64,000 bases of DNA from Bettongia penicillata ogilbyi (GCA_023548195.1 JAJHZJ010000061.1:5844373-5908372); one strand, 5' to 3'. Shown: positions 1 to 11,045, counted from the stretch's first letter. Notes: generated by a model from the sequence alone, not told the origin. A program made the numbers and translations.

Positions 1-153
1 GCATTCAAGTCCTCCACCTGACTCATAATGGCCAAGTCTTTTAACTCCTCAGTTCTCTCAGCAACTCTCTGAAACAGAGCAGGTACCACTCTGCATTGGT
101 AGAGGGAGTTTGCCCACAAAAAATTCTTTACACTAAGGGCACATCAGGTCCAA
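1..153 (+). repeat. MIR-derived marsupial SINE with extended 3' part
   Basis: The stretch reads like the 3' half of a CORE/MIR-type SINE, including a CTCAG...CAACTCTCT segment and GCATTGGTAGAGGGAGTTT. The same family recurs at about 48.25-48.71 kb. It is cut by the window edge. Confidence 0.6.
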
Positions 154-204
154 TCACAAAAAATACAAAATTAAAAGATGTGGTTTTTAATATAGCCAGA
201 GAGT

Positions 205-212
205 ACTAACCT
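205..212 (-). other. PDS5B: Splice donor, exon 2/intron 2
   Basis: Minus-strand sequence AAG|GTTAGT directly follows the codon for Lys36 and matches the donor consensus. The following exon is outside the window. Confidence 0.88.
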
Positions 213-318
213 TTAACCGTCTCACCATCTCCTCTTTGGATATTTTGTCTGAGATCTCTTTGACGCCAGGAGGATAAGTAATTTTTCCATCATTGGCTCT
301 TGTCTTTGAATGAGCCAT
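211..318 (-). CDS. PDS5B: PDS5B first coding exon (exon 2), N-terminal 36 residues
   Basis: PDS5B is a large HEAT-repeat protein that binds the cohesin ring in the nucleus and regulates sister-chromatid cohesion and WAPL-dependent release. The minus-strand reading starts at an ATG at 318-316 and encodes 36 residues from [20 protein letters not shown] to EEMVRRLK, with a whole codon at the 3' junction. This matches the known PDS5B N-terminus. The paralogue PDS5A has a different start (MDFTAQP-like), so PDS5B is the better assignment. Residue 8 is Ala where I recall Thr in human. The exon is bounded by TTTTAG acceptor sequence at its 5' side and GTTAGT donor sequence at its 3' side. The rest of the gene lies beyond the left edge of the window. 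Identification rests on recall of the family sequence, not an alignment. Confidence 0.95.
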
Positions 319-337
319 GACTGAAATATTTTCAACC
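319..337 (-). other. PDS5B: 5' UTR part of PDS5B exon 2
   Basis: These 19 nt lie between the splice acceptor and the ATG. The context TCAGTCATGG has G at +4, a reasonable initiation context. The exon start is set by the AG at 339-338. Confidence 0.85.
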
Positions 338-362
338 CTAAAACAAGAAAAAAAAATTAAGA
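338..362 (-). other. PDS5B: Splice acceptor and polypyrimidine tract, intron 1/exon 2
   Basis: Read on the minus strand, a T-rich run broken only by C and G ends in TTGTTTTAG directly before the exon. It is a strong acceptor. Confidence 0.9.
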
Positions 363-764
363 TACATTTTGTATATTCACACATAAATTATTAACTAGAT
401 GATACAGGACAAAGAATTATCAATACAGACATAGCCCCGTATAATCTTGCCCTATAACTCCTGAATATTAATAATATTAAGGTATCATAACCATACCCCA
501 CCACAACCCCATTCATTAATTTTCCCAGCTCCTGAGCAGGAAAACTCCTACTCCTACTCCCTTTCCCTCCTCCCTCCCCTACCATTTGTTTCCTTTACAG
601 TCATAGTTTCATGAAACAAATAGGGAATAATATGCCTATAAAATACTCTCAAGGAAAACACAATCAAAAACAAATTAAAGTACAGCTATTATCTAAGTTA
701 TAAAAACTTGCCTAAATTAATTTGAAATTTGTTACTGATATAATGAGGTGCATAAAAATCAATC
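347..764. other. Unclassified intron sequence
   Basis: AT-rich intronic sequence. No gene or clear repeat was recognised. The short reading frames here have no recognisable protein character. Confidence 0.5.
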
Positions 765-1225
765 TACAGGAATGGTTAAGGAAGTTGGAATATATGGAAT
801 AGAATATTACTATGCTATAAGACATAAAATATAAAAAATAAATACAGAGAAGTATGGGAGGACTAAAATGAACTGGTGCAAAGTGAAAGAGAACCAGGAA
901 AATAATATACACAAGGACTACAACAATGAAAATGGGAAAAAACAAAACGACTGAAACTGAAGATTGCAAAATTATAATGACCAAGCTCGGCCCCAAAGAA
1001 GAGATATGAGAAAGTATTTCATCCCCAGCCCTACCCTTGTTGCAGATGTGGGGCGACACTGAATATAATTTCAGACTTGTTCAATATGCTGGTGAGTTTT
1101 GCTGAACTTTTTTTTCCCCTCTTTTTCATCCTTTGTTATAAAGGCTGGTTTTCTAGGAGGGAAAGGGGAAGGGATATATGAGGAAATGCAGGTGATATAA
1201 AAACAAAAGACCTCAATTAAAGTTA
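765..1225 (+). repeat. L1 3' end (ORF2 C-terminus and 3' UTR), old
   Basis: A decayed stretch corresponding to the WYMN-MEYY-A segment near the end of L1 ORF2 is followed by the marsupial L1 3' UTR pattern (ATAATGACCAAGCTCGGCCC, then a GCTGAACTTTTTTT tract) and an A-rich end. Related 3' ends occur at about 3.5-4.3, 7.3-7.7, 9.9-10.4, 28.4, 35.9, 52.7 and 58.3 kb. Confidence 0.7.
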
Positions 1226-1629
1226 TTTTTAAATTACTTTATAAAATTTTACCCAAAATTTAAATAATTTTGGTTAATCTGACTACCTAATCCCGAATCT
1301 CCTTCTGTGGCCAACCTATTCTGTTAGCACCTACTGGTGCTAACAGAATTTCTTGCCCCTATTTTTCTTGCCTTTTCTCACAAACTCCTTTTTCAAATAT
1401 TCTATGTGGTTGTGACCAGTCGGACTATTCACCATTCCTAAACCAACTACACCCTTTTCCACCTCTATACTCTTACCAACACAAATTGCCTATGCATGAA
1501 ATGCACTCCTCACCAAATCTCCTACTGAATTCCACAATGGCCACCAACCTCCAAGAAGCTCCATTTCTACTTCTCTAATTTCTCATAGTACTTTGCCAAG
1601 CCAGAGGGGTCGGTCATAGCATTTAAGGG
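1226..1629. other. Unclassified intron sequence
   Basis: No gene or clear repeat was identified. A small inverted repeat (TTCTGTTAGCACC ... GGTGCTAACAGAA) at about 1319-1348 can form a hairpin. Confidence 0.45.
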
Positions 1630-1745
1630 GGTGGAAGACCTAAAAGATCATCTAGTTCAAATCTCTCATTTTTACAGGTAAGGAAAAAGCTTCACTTCTT
1701 CATTCTTCCAAGACAGATTTAGTGACTGGTCCAAAAAATATACAT
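1630..1745 (-). repeat. MIR fragment
   Basis: Reverse-complement MIR signature: GATCATCTAGTTCAAA, then a TTTTACAG..AAGGAAA core and a GTGACTGGTCC end. Confidence 0.6.
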
Positions 1746-1929
1746 ATTTCTTGGCACTTTTCCCCCTTTTTTATTAGAGCATAAATAAATGATAGCAATA
1801 TCTATTAAAAATTACATACATTCTTATCACTTATTCTCTCCTCAATTGCTTGTAAACTGTCTTCAGCTCCTACCACTTCTACTGAAATCTAAATGGTAAC
1901 GGCTACCAAATATCTCCTAACTGAACAAC

Positions 1930-2150
1930 AATGTGGTACAGAAGAAAAATTAATAGATTTGTAGTCAGAAAATCTTGGTTCAAATCTTGAACCTGCCTCT
2001 TCTTTCTATCTTTTGTACTTTGGGCAATTTACTCTACCTGTTTGGGCTTCAATTCTCTTATCATAAAATGAAGGGTGTAATACATATGACTTCTCAGTTT
2101 CCTTCCAATTCTAAAGCTATAAATCTAAAGGTAATTTTTTTCAATTCTGA
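1930..2150 (+). repeat. MIR-type SINE
   Basis: Forward MIR core: TTGGTTCAAAT, CTTTGGGCAATTTACT, CTTATCATAAAATGAAGG, then a CTTCCAATTCTAAAGCTATAA end as in marsupial MIR relatives. Confidence 0.65.
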
Positions 2151-2169
2151 TTCCTTGACATTTTTATGA

Positions 2170-2520
2170 TAATTGATATCACTGACTTCCTCCAAAGCTT
2201 CTAAATATCTTCTCTTTAGCAGGTTTCAAAGAGATGCTTGTATCTTCATTCCTATCACCTTTATTATCCTATTTGACTCCTTACCTTTAGTTTGATGCTA
2301 TCCCACCCCCACCCTAAAGACTGTTCCCCAAAATTCTGTTCCCAGTTCTCACTTCTTTACTCTTCTTCCATGATCATCTGATTTTGCTTCATGGTTTGAC
2401 CAGCTGTATATGGCTGATTCCCCCAAATTTTTATCTACAGCCCTGACCACTCTCTAAATTCCAGAACTGTATCTCCATCTATTTGTTTTGCAGACATCTT
2501 AAATTCAACAAGTTCTAGAA
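2170..2520 (+). repeat. L2-like LINE ORF fragment
   Basis: A pyrimidine-rich strand with the CCAGAACTGTATCTCCATCT...GCAGACATCTTAAATTCAAC pattern found in L2 coding regions. It is heavily decayed. Confidence 0.5.
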
Positions 2521-2734
2521 AGAATTATATGAAATGAATAAGAGAAAAGGAAGCAAAGTCAAAACAACAATATAAAAAAGACTACAATGCAAACTAAAAC
2601 ACCACCAAAAGCAACAAAACATTATCAAATACAAGAGACAATGCTGGTAGAAAATTACTAAAGTTAAAGTGTACAACCTTCCTGTTAAACAATAAACTAC
2701 AAAAATACACATTAAAATGCACTATCAATAGTTC

Positions 2735-3065
2735 AGTTTAACAAGCATTTAAAGCAAATACTATGTGCTAGGCATTGTGCTAGACAATCCCTGGGGAAAC
2801 AAAGATTTAAAGAAAAAGTTCTTACCCTCAAGGAGCTCATTCTACTCAAGGACTAGAAAGGTGATATAACATGAAGCATATTACAAGGAAAACTGAGGTG
2901 AGAGGAAATAACCGGTGGGACAAGGGAAGACTTGAGAAAGAAGATGACACCTGACTTGAGTTATGAAAGAATTCAGAGGTAAAAGTGAGAAGGAAGACTT
3001 AAACACCTAAATGTTCTCAAGGAATATTTGGGAGGAGAGACTACTACTTAGTCAAAACCACATAT
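2735..3065 (-). repeat. L2 3' end
   Basis: Reverse complement of the L2 3' terminus. AACAAGCATTTAAAGCAAAT, ACTATGTGCTAGGCATTGTG and CTCAAGGAGCTCATTCTA appear in the expected order. Confidence 0.65.
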
Positions 3066-3104
3066 ATTTTCCCCAACCCCCCAAAAACTAGCATGTTCAA
3101 ACAG

Positions 3105-3355
3105 AATCTAATGGCATAATGAAAATAACAGTGCACTTAGAACCAAGATACCTAAACAGGTTCACATTCCAGTTCGAAACATTTATTAGCTGTGTGACCA
3201 TGAACTGAATTAATTATCTGAGTCATAGTGTCCTTATCTGTAAATAAGCATAATTGTATTATCTACTTCACAAGGTTGTTAGGAGTTAAGTGCTTTATAA
3301 AAGTCATTATGTAATTATACATTTTACATGTTATATAAATGTGAATTACTATTAT
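3105..3355 (+). repeat. MIR-type SINE
   Basis: MIR order is present: TTATTAGCTGTGTGACCATG, a TCCTTATCTGTAAATAAG core, CTTCACAAGGTTGTTAGGAG and AAGTGCTTTATAAA. Confidence 0.7.
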
Positions 3356-3483
3356 CTTCTAAACCTGCTCAAGTTCAAAACTTCGGTACTATCTTCAGTT
3401 TTCTTTCTTTCTTCTCATCTCTATCAGTTACCAAGTCCTATTGTTTTTGTCTCCACATTATCCAGCACAAATGAATTCAACAT

Positions 3484-4310
3484 GGGATAAATGGGCAAAA
3501 GAGATTAACAAATGCTATCAAAAGAAATCGTAAACTATTAACAACACAGGAAATATTGCTCCAAATCATGGAAGAGAAGTAAATCAAGGCAACTCTGAGT
3601 TTCATTTCACCCCCAGAAAATTGAGAACGATAATCAAAGCTAGGAACAATCAATGTTACAGAGGTTGTGGAAGGACATGCATGGTAATAATACACTGTTG
3701 ATGGAACTTTGAATTAGTTAAGCCATTTTAGAGAACAATTTAAAATTAAGCTTAAAAAAAAAAAACCAAAAATGTCTACACTCTTTGACACAGATCCCAC
3801 TCCTATGCATATAGCCTTCTCCCCTCAAAAAAACCTGCCAGAAAAATCTCATATACATCAACATATTTAATAGTAGTAGTTTTTCTGGTTAATAATTAAG
3901 AGAAACAAGGCATAGGCCCAAAGGCTAGAGAATTGTTAAACAGATTCTGGTACATTAATATTAAGAAATGATTAATATGAGGAATACAGAGAAGCACAGA
4001 AAAACTTACACAAAATAACACAAATAAGAAAACAATACACAATCAAAAGAGAAGGCTGCAAAAATATAATGACTCAAGTTTGGCCCCAAAGACATGAGAA
4101 AACGCTTTACCCTGCTTCTTTGCAAAGGGGATTACAGGTTCAAACTGGTTCAATATGTTAGTTAAACTGAATCACCTGTTTCCTAATGGTTATTGTTTGT
4201 TATAAAGATAGGCTCTCTGGGAAGAAATGGGAGGAATACATTTGGAAATGTCTGTGGAGCAAAAACAAAAGATAATTAACAATAAAATTTTAGATTTTTT
4301 TTTTAACTGC
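3484..4310 (+). repeat. L1 3' end, old
   Basis: Decayed L1 ORF2 C-terminal region and 3' UTR. It holds the CACTGTTGATGGAAC segment, the ATAATGACTCAAGTTTGGCC 3' UTR pattern and an A/T-rich tail. Reading frames are broken throughout. Confidence 0.7.
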
Positions 4311-4319
4311 CCCAAAAGG

Positions 4320-4437
4320 GGGAAGGGGAGAACCTAGATGGCAAAGTTGATAAGAACCTCAGACACTAACCAGCTGTGTGACGCTGAGCAAGTTACTTAA
4401 CCTTGGTTACCTCTGCCCCCGCAAAAAATAAAAAAAG
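4320..4437 (+). repeat. Marsupial tRNA-derived SINE
   Basis: The tRNA-like head (CCTAGATGGCAAAGTTGATAAG) is followed by CAGCTGTGTGAC, GCAAGTTACTTAACC and an A-rich tail ending near 4437. Confidence 0.65.
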
Positions 4438-4439
4438 TT

Positions 4440-5258
4440 GTATGTCACCATGTAGGTGCCATTCTAATCCAAAATTTCGCCTACAATCTGTCCATCCCTC
4501 AATCTCACTAGGCTGTGACCCCTCCTCTAAAATTCCCTGCCTGCCCTGCCCCTTTGTAATAAACTCAAAAAAAATACCCAAAATAAGTAACAGTGTCATG
4601 AAAATTTTGTATACATGGAAAAGTTGAAATAAGAGTCCTTTTTCACAGTTGCTTTTTTCTTTTTTTCCCCAATTCTGTAACAACTTAACAAATATTTAAC
4701 AAACATATTTAATAATACAATTTAATACAGTATATTAAACATAGTTAATAAGTATTAAAATTTCCTTTTGTATTTGTGTAATAATAAGGTCTAAGGGTTT
4801 GGTCTTTGGTCCACATTCTTTTTCATATGCCTTCAGATGATTTGATACTCTCATCACTGTGTCACTTGTAGCACAGACCTTTATGTACTTGGGTCTGGTC
4901 TGGCTGCCTTTCCTACACATCCATAACTCTTAAGTCTAAAGTCCCAATCGTGGTTTCACCATTCACAAGGCTATTTGTTATTAAAATCTTTATAAGTGGT
5001 TTCCACTTTTCATCTGTTTGTTGCCCCTTGTGGCTTTGTTTAATTAAGATTCTAGTCAAGTTTCATTAATCCTGCTTCTCTCTCCACTACTTCTCATTGT
5101 TTTGTGAGACAATACTGCATGTTTTCCCTAAGACTTTCAAGGTGAATTTATATTCTGGACTGGTGCAGCCCTTAGCACCTTGCCATATTCTCCCCTTGGC
5201 AAGGAAATCAAGTGCTTGCTGGCTGGGGGATTTCTAGGTTCTACTGGTCTCATCATGG
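4440..5258. other. Unclassified intron sequence with a possible coding-like remnant
   Basis: No repeat was recognised. On the minus strand at 4735-4920 a 61-codon frame (RPKYIKVCATSDTVMRVSN segment) has a non-simple composition. I cannot assign it to a family, and it may be a retrocopy fragment or chance. Confidence 0.3.
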
Positions 5259-5350
5259 GGAAAAAAAAAGTATTTATTAAAAACCTTACTTTGTGCCAGG
5301 ATCGGTGCTAGGCATGGGGGAATCAAAACTGAAATCATTATTCCTTACTC
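5259..5350 (-). repeat. L2 3' end fragment
   Basis: TATTTATTAAAAACCTTACT, TTTGTGCCAGGATCGGTGCT and AGGCATGGGGGAATC match the reverse complement of the L2 terminus. Confidence 0.6.
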
Positions 5351-5394
5351 TCTGATTATATGACCTAGCATTATTAGGCACTATAGATCCCTAT

Positions 5395-5535
5395 AAAACT
5401 AAACTCTATTATGAATGACAATGAAACAGGGTCCAAAGAGACACAAGTCCAAGTCACAACTTCTCTGGGTCTCACATTTTCCTCTGTAAATTAAGGTGCT
5501 TTTTAGTCCCACTAACTTACCATGAAAGAATTAAG
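5395..5535 (+). repeat. MIR fragment
   Basis: AAGTCCAAGTCACAACTTCT, then CTCACATTTTCCTCTGTAAA and TTAGTCCCACTAAC follow the MIR 3' half. Confidence 0.5.
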
Positions 5536-6364
5536 GGGAGAAACAGCAGCTATATTGTTTAAAATCTACCTTGGAAGATTTAAAAAGACACAGTTATCTC
5601 TAAAAATCTATGAGGCATTAATTTTTATAGTCATAAGAGTAAAACCATTCTCAAGTTTTTAGTCTGAAGGCATTCATTGTGCTGTAAAATTCCCTGTAAC
5701 TAGTTCCCACTACAACTAGTAGATGGTACTCTCCATGTAGACAAGCTTTCTGGACCATGTTTAAACAGAAAAGTGAAGACAATCTGCAACTAAAAACTGG
5801 GTATATGTGTATCATAGAGAGAAAAAATAAAGATATGCACAAAATGAACTAAGATCTCCTTTAAAATGTCAACTGGAAGATAATATCCACATATTTTTAC
5901 ATCATACTACTCAAATGTAAAGATCTCATCCTTCATAAACATGCTACTGACATATTATTAAAAATGCATGTTTTAATACCTATTCCAGATCAAATGAGTT
6001 CCTATAGAGTAATGTACATTTTTTAAAAAATTATTTCAAATATCTTAGAGGTACTTCTCATTTAAGACAATCTTTAAAAAAAAAGAAAAAATTATTTCCC
6101 TGCTCCTCTAATTTAACTTTACTTCTTAGTTTAGATTTTTTGTATCTTCAACTTTTTTTTTTGTCTTAAAGGAACCAACAAAATATAGAAAAATAACTGT
6201 CAAGGATAAGGAAGAAGTCATGGTAAAAGACTTGGTACGAGGCCTTAACTAAGGTAGAACCCAAAACCTTGGCAATGCTAGGTTCTAATCAAAGACAAAG
6301 ATGAGAGTAATTTTTTAAATGTTATATATTTAATATTTTAGACTGTATTTAATATAAAGTTCTA
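5536..6364. other. Unclassified AT-rich intron sequence
   Basis: No gene, and no repeat class I can name. It has several A- and T-homopolymer runs. Confidence 0.45.
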
Positions 6365-6465
6365 GTACCTCAGGCCCACAACCTAAGAGTCATCCTATAT
6401 TCTTCATTATCTCTCACACCCTCCCTCCTATATCCAGTGCATCCTCAAAGATACTCAATAGTTGA
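6365..6465 (+). repeat. L2 ORF fragment
   Basis: CCACAACCTAAGAGTCATCC, then CTCTCACACCCTCCCTCC and ATATCCAGTGCATCC follow L2 RT-region coding sequence. Confidence 0.5.
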
Positions 6466-6498
6466 CTTATAAGCAAAAAGGGATTAAAGTTCTAGGAT

Positions 6499-6572
6499 AT
6501 AAACATAAAACTGTATTCAACAGAACTAGGACCATATAAACATAAAACTGTATTCAACAGAACTAGGACCAT
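6499..6572. repeat. Perfect 37-bp tandem duplication
   Basis: Units 6499-6535 and 6536-6572 are identical over 37 bp with no spacer. No decay is visible between the copies. Confidence 0.95.
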
Positions 6573-6784
6573 AAGAACAATCTTAATTCCAAATCTTTTC
6601 ATTATCACCATTCTCAAGATACAATGCAGTAGATCCAATTCAAGTATTTTCAAAAGTATTTATTTTCTCTTCCTACTCTTAATAATCCCTTTTTACTTCA
6701 GCAGCTGTCCATGCACTTGACTCCTAATCTAACTAACATGCTGCAACTCTCCCCTTTTTCTTCTTAGCATCTTTCTGTACTCCA

Positions 6785-6995
6785 ATGAGCAATGGACTAA
6801 GAGTTAGGAAGACCTGAGTTAAAATCTTATCTCAGACAGAACTCTGTAGACTCTGTATGACCCCGGGCAAGTCACTTACTCTGTCTCAATTTTCTCATAT
6901 GTAAAATTAAAGATAGTTATAGCACCTACCTCACAATATTATGAAGAAGAAACAAGTTACCATATGTAACTTACCATGTAAATCTTAAAGCAATC
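6785..6995 (+). repeat. MIR-type SINE
   Basis: GAGTTAGGAAGACCTGAGTT, GACCCCGGGCAAGTCACTTA, a TTTTCTCATATGTAAAATTA core and CACCTACCTCACAATATTATG. Confidence 0.75.
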
Positions 6996-7004
6996 CCAAG
7001 CTGA

Positions 7005-7275
7005 GGGCCTTGCCTCACATTTAACTGAAAAACTGAGGTCATCAGTCAAGAGCTCCCTCTCTTATTATCTGCCTTGTCCTTTCACATCATACAGATGCCT
7101 TCAGTCACTATCTTTACCTTGAAAATGAGGCCCCCTTCTTTGCCACAGTAAAACATTCTACTTGCAAGAATGACACACTCTATCTCAATCTTCTCCAGCA
7201 GATTGCCCCTTCTATCTATGATCAGTTTCATTTGTCTTCAATCTCTCCTTTCTAACTAATACTTCCCTACTGCCT
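7005..7275 (+). repeat. L2 ORF fragment
   Basis: The GGTCATCAGTCAAGAGCTCC...CTTCTCCAGCAGATTGCCC... and CTACTGCCTTTAAAAACACCCA blocks follow L2 coding sequence upstream of the RT domain. The L2 continues at 7690 after an L1 fragment. Confidence 0.65.
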
Positions 7276-7279
7276 TTAA

Positions 7280-7690
7280 AAACACCCAGATTCTCCAATG
7301 GAGAATATTATTGTGCTATTTAAAAAAGAAAAAAAAAGACCAAAGGGATGGATTCAGAGAAACGTAGGAAGACTTACATGAACTGATGCTGAGTGAAGAT
7401 AGCAGAATATAGAATATAAGAAAATTTATACAGTGACCAACAAGATAAAAAATAACACCAAAGACTTACAAACTCTGATCAATGAAATAACCAATCATGA
7501 CTCCAAAAGAATAATGATGAAGTATGTTTTCCAAATCCTGACAGAAGAATTGAGTTAAGGCAGCAGACATATATATGTTTTCAGATATGGTCAATGTGTT
7601 GATTTGTTTTGCTTGACTATTCTTATGAGTTACAAGTGAGGGTGGCTTTGAGGACAGAAACAATCAAGGAGAAAGAGGGAGTACAGTGAT
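7280..7690 (+). repeat. L1 3' end inserted in L2
   Basis: GGATTCAGAGAAACGTAGG, ACATGAACTGATGCTGAGTG and GATTTGTTTTGCTTGACTAT are L1 C-terminal and 3' UTR hallmarks. L2 sequence lies on both sides. Confidence 0.7.
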
Positions 7691-8280
7691 CATGACTCCC
7701 CTCTCTCTTCACTCCAATCCATCTTCCACTCAGCTTTCAAACTGATCTTCCTAAAGTGCAAGTTTAACCATGTCACTCCTGCCCCTCTATTCAATCACTC
7801 CCTATTGCCTCCGAAAGCAAACATAAAATTCTGTTTGACTTTTAAAACCCTTCATAATATGGTCCTTCCTACTTTTCCTGTCCTCTTATACTTTTATTCC
7901 CTTTCTTGTACTCTATGACCCAGTGAAACCAGCTATTCCTCAAATGTAGCATTCCATCTTCTAACTCAGAATATTTTTACAGACTGTCCCCCGTGACTGG
8001 AACTCTCTTCCTGCTCATCTTTGCCTCCTGGAATTCCTGGTTTCCTTCAAGTCTCAGTTAAAATTCTACCTTCTACAAAAAGCCTTTTCTAGTGCTCCTT
8101 AATCTTATTGTCTTCCCTCTGAGACTACCTCCAATTTATCCTGTACATAGCTTCTTTGTACAGTTGTTTGCACACTATCTCCAGCACCTTGTAAATTCCT
8201 TGAGAATAGGAACTAGGGTTTTGTTTTTGCCATTCTTTGTATCCCCAGTGCTTGACACACAGTAAGTGCTCAATAAAGTG
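7691..8280 (+). repeat. L2 3' region (RT C-terminus to 3' end)
   Basis: Contains AACTGATCTTCCTAAAGTGC, AACCATGTCACTCC, TTCCTTCAAGTCTCAGTT and the L2 terminus ATCCCCAGTGCTTGACACAC followed by GTAAGTGCTCAATAAA. It is one of the best-preserved L2 3' ends in the window. Confidence 0.8.
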
Positions 8281-8344
8281 ATGGAGAGATGTTGCCCGGG
8301 GGTAATCAACCAGCCCAGCAACAAACAGGATATGGAGGTTAAGG

Positions 8345-8405
8345 AGGTAAGACAGAAGAATTGAGAAAAACACCTAGGTTGAGAGCCTAAACTGACAAAC
8401 TGGAT
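8345..8405 (-). repeat. Short L2 fragment
   Basis: AACACCTAGGTTGAGAGCCT matches a conserved antisense L2 block also seen at about 9.6 and 43.45 kb. Confidence 0.4.
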
Positions 8406-8785
8406 TAATTCTGCATAAAAAAATGCTGATGCTTGCTAATATTTGTTCATTTCGGAATAACAAAGTAAAATTAACATCCAGGAGGAAAAAACAAAGCTAG
8501 AGCACAGATAGATAAATGGAAGTCACTAACAGTGAGATTAAGAAAGGTTTCTAAAAGGAAGTGTCAGGTGAAGACAAGAGCAAGTGTGGTGGGTATGTAT
8601 CCTAGGAATAGGAAACACCTGTGCAAAGCCACAGTCAAATGATGCAGATTTTGGGAAACAAGTCAAGAAAGGGAACAATGTGGTACATAGAAAGGTGAAC
8701 TGGAAATCTGGAACTATATCCAATAAGTCACTAAACTGCATACATCTCTTGAACGGCAATATCAGTGTGCTAGGCATATAATAAC
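8406..8785. other. Unclassified, possibly decayed L2/L3
   Basis: Purine-rich sequence with a weak resemblance to antisense L2 or L3 (GGAAACACCTGTGCAAAGCC). Nothing firmer can be said. Confidence 0.35.
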
Positions 8786-9910
8786 TAGTCAGTCAATAAG
8801 CATTTATAAGGTACCTACAATGTGTCAGGCTCCATGACAAGCACTGGGAATTCAAAGAAAGGCAAAAGATGGTTCCTGACCTTGAGAAGCTAACAATTTA
8901 ACGAGGGAGACAACATAAAAATAGCTACATACAAATGTGTTATACACAGGATAAATAGACAAAAATCAACAGTGGGAGTTAGAATTAAGAGAAATCAAGA
9001 AAATTTTCCTGTAGAAGATAAGATTTTAGTTGGGATTTGGAAGGAAGTCAGTGAAACAAAGAGGCAGACATAAGAAAGAAAGCATTCCAGGAATACAAGA
9101 CAGGCAGAGAAAGAAAATGCCCAGAATCTGAAGATGGAGTATCTTGTTCCAAGAAGAGCAAAGGAAATCAGTGTTACTGACTCAAAATTAATTGGGGAAA
9201 GGGCAAAGGTGTAAGAAGACTTGGAAAGGTGATGTGATGGAGTGAGGCAAGGGCAGGAGATTATGAGGAACTTTGAAAGACAAACAGGATTTCATATTTG
9301 ATTCTGGAGGTTAATAGGGAAACGCTGCAGTTTACTGACTAGTGGGTGAGGTCAGAACCCGTGCTTTAGAAAAACCACTTTAAGTGGCTAAACAGAGGAT
9401 GGACTGGAGAGGGAAAAGATTTGTCATAGAAAGTCAACACCAGAGTCACCAGCATTATTATTGTGATAATCCAGGTGTGAGCAATGTCAAAGGAGAAAAG
9501 GGGATATTTTGGAGAGATGTCACAGAGGTAAAAATCAACAGGTTTTGGCAACTGATTGGATACGGGAAAAGAGACAGACTGAGGAGCTAAGGAGGGCATC
9601 TAAGTTGAGAGCCTTAGCAGTAATTAGAAAAGTTTAGAAGTGGGAAGAAGGATAGGGAGAAAACTAATGAGTTCCGTTTTAGATATACTGAATTTTAGGT
9701 ATCTACAGTTCAAAAGATGTATGAAAGTTGGAGATGTGGAACTGGAGATCAGCAAAGAGATCAAGCCCGGATAAAGAGATCTGCGAATCCTCAGAAAAGA
9801 TAATCAAATCCAAGGGAGTTGATGAGATCAAGTGAAGTATAGAGGGGAGAAAGAGGGTCCAGGACAGAGCTCTGCAGGACAACTCAAGGTTAGTGAAGGA
9901 GATAAACTCC
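8786..9910 (-). repeat. L2, long antisense copy
   Basis: It starts with the reverse-complemented L2 terminus (CAGTCAATAAGCATTTATAA) and runs back through the RT domain. The block near 9450-9480 corresponds to the region of the L2 motif SRLDYCNSLL. The copy is sense relative to PDS5B transcription and is not an intact ORF. Confidence 0.8.
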
Positions 9911-9924
9911 AACAATATTAAAGA

Positions 9925-10445
9925 GGAAAAGCATCTATATGTACAAAAATACTTATGGCAACACCTTTCTGTTGTGGCAAAAATTTGGAAACTATGATAG
10001 CCTGTCAAATGAGAAATAACTGAATTCACATAACTTTTTAAATGCAATAAAATGTAATTGTGATTTGAAATGATAAATGGATTCAGAGAAATTTGAGAAG
10101 ACGTGAAATGATAAAGTGTGAACAATATATGCAATGGCCACAATGTTGTAAAGTCAGAACTCTGATCTTAAGAACAATGATCAACTATTACATCAGAAGA
10201 TGTGGAAAAAACATGCTTCCTACCTCTTGAAAGAAAAGTAATGGTCTAGAGGGTCCAACAGGAGAGACATTTTCAGATATGAAAATTAATATATTTGCAT
10301 ATGTATTTATTTTGCTTGACTATTCTTGTTTGCTATAAGGGAGGGCTTTTTTGTGGGGAGGAGTCAGTAGGTGATGATCATGATGTCAAAAAAGTGTTAA
10401 TAAAATGTAGATGTCAAAAATGTGTCAATAAAACATTTTAAAATA
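9925..10445 (+). repeat. L1 3' end, old
   Basis: TATGTACAAAAATACTTATG, a GTGGCAAAAATTTGGAAAC stretch, GGATTCAGAGAAATTTGAG and TTATTTTGCTTGACTATTC follow the L1 ORF2 C-terminus and 3' UTR. Confidence 0.7.
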
Positions 10446-10659
10446 CACACAAACAACCAGAAGGAAGCTCAGAAGGACACACAGACAAGGACAGCTTTTT
10501 GTGTCAAAATGTAATATACACTTTCTATTTTAAAAAACTGTACATAATTAAAGTTATTATTTAAAAGTTATTTTCCTTTGCATGTTGAAAAATGCTCATG
10601 CTTAAATTTATAATAAAAAAGAAAAAAATTTAATTTTAAAAATGGGGGAAAATAATCTG

Positions 10660-11045
10660 AAATCAGATTGTGATGGGCTTCAGATGTCAGGCTAAGTTCA
10701 TATTTTAGCATAAAAGTCATAAGGGAACCATAGGGAAGTGGCATACTGAGACTTTTGCTTTAGGAAAATTATTTGGGCAGCTATATGAAAGAATGATTAA
10801 AGAGTAAAGAGACTGGAAGCAGAGAAACCAATTTAAAAATTGCTACAATAGTCTCAAGTGTACTAACTTAGAAAATGAGAAATTATCAGATTTAGACTAT
10901 ATAGAGGGTGGCTGGATAAAAATACTCAACTGACTGGATATGAGGGGCAAAATAGAGGAAGGAATCAAGGATGGCTCTTAAGTTGAAAACCTAAATGATG
11001 ATGGCCCTCAAAAGAAAAAAGAAATATTAGAAAAGGGGCAAGTTT
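10660..11045 (-). repeat. L2 antisense fragment
   Basis: CTTTAGGAAAATTATTTGGG, GCTACAATAGTCTCAAG and GGATGGCTCTTAAGTTG correspond to conserved antisense L2 blocks. Confidence 0.6.

Noticed and set aside
712..1059. 115-codon minus-strand frame
   Set aside because: Antisense of an L1 3' UTR; hydrophobic composition from A-rich sense strand.
9703..10143. 146-codon minus-strand frame
   Set aside because: It spans the junction of an antisense L2 and an L1 fragment, and only the L2 part has any coding history. It is a chance fusion.
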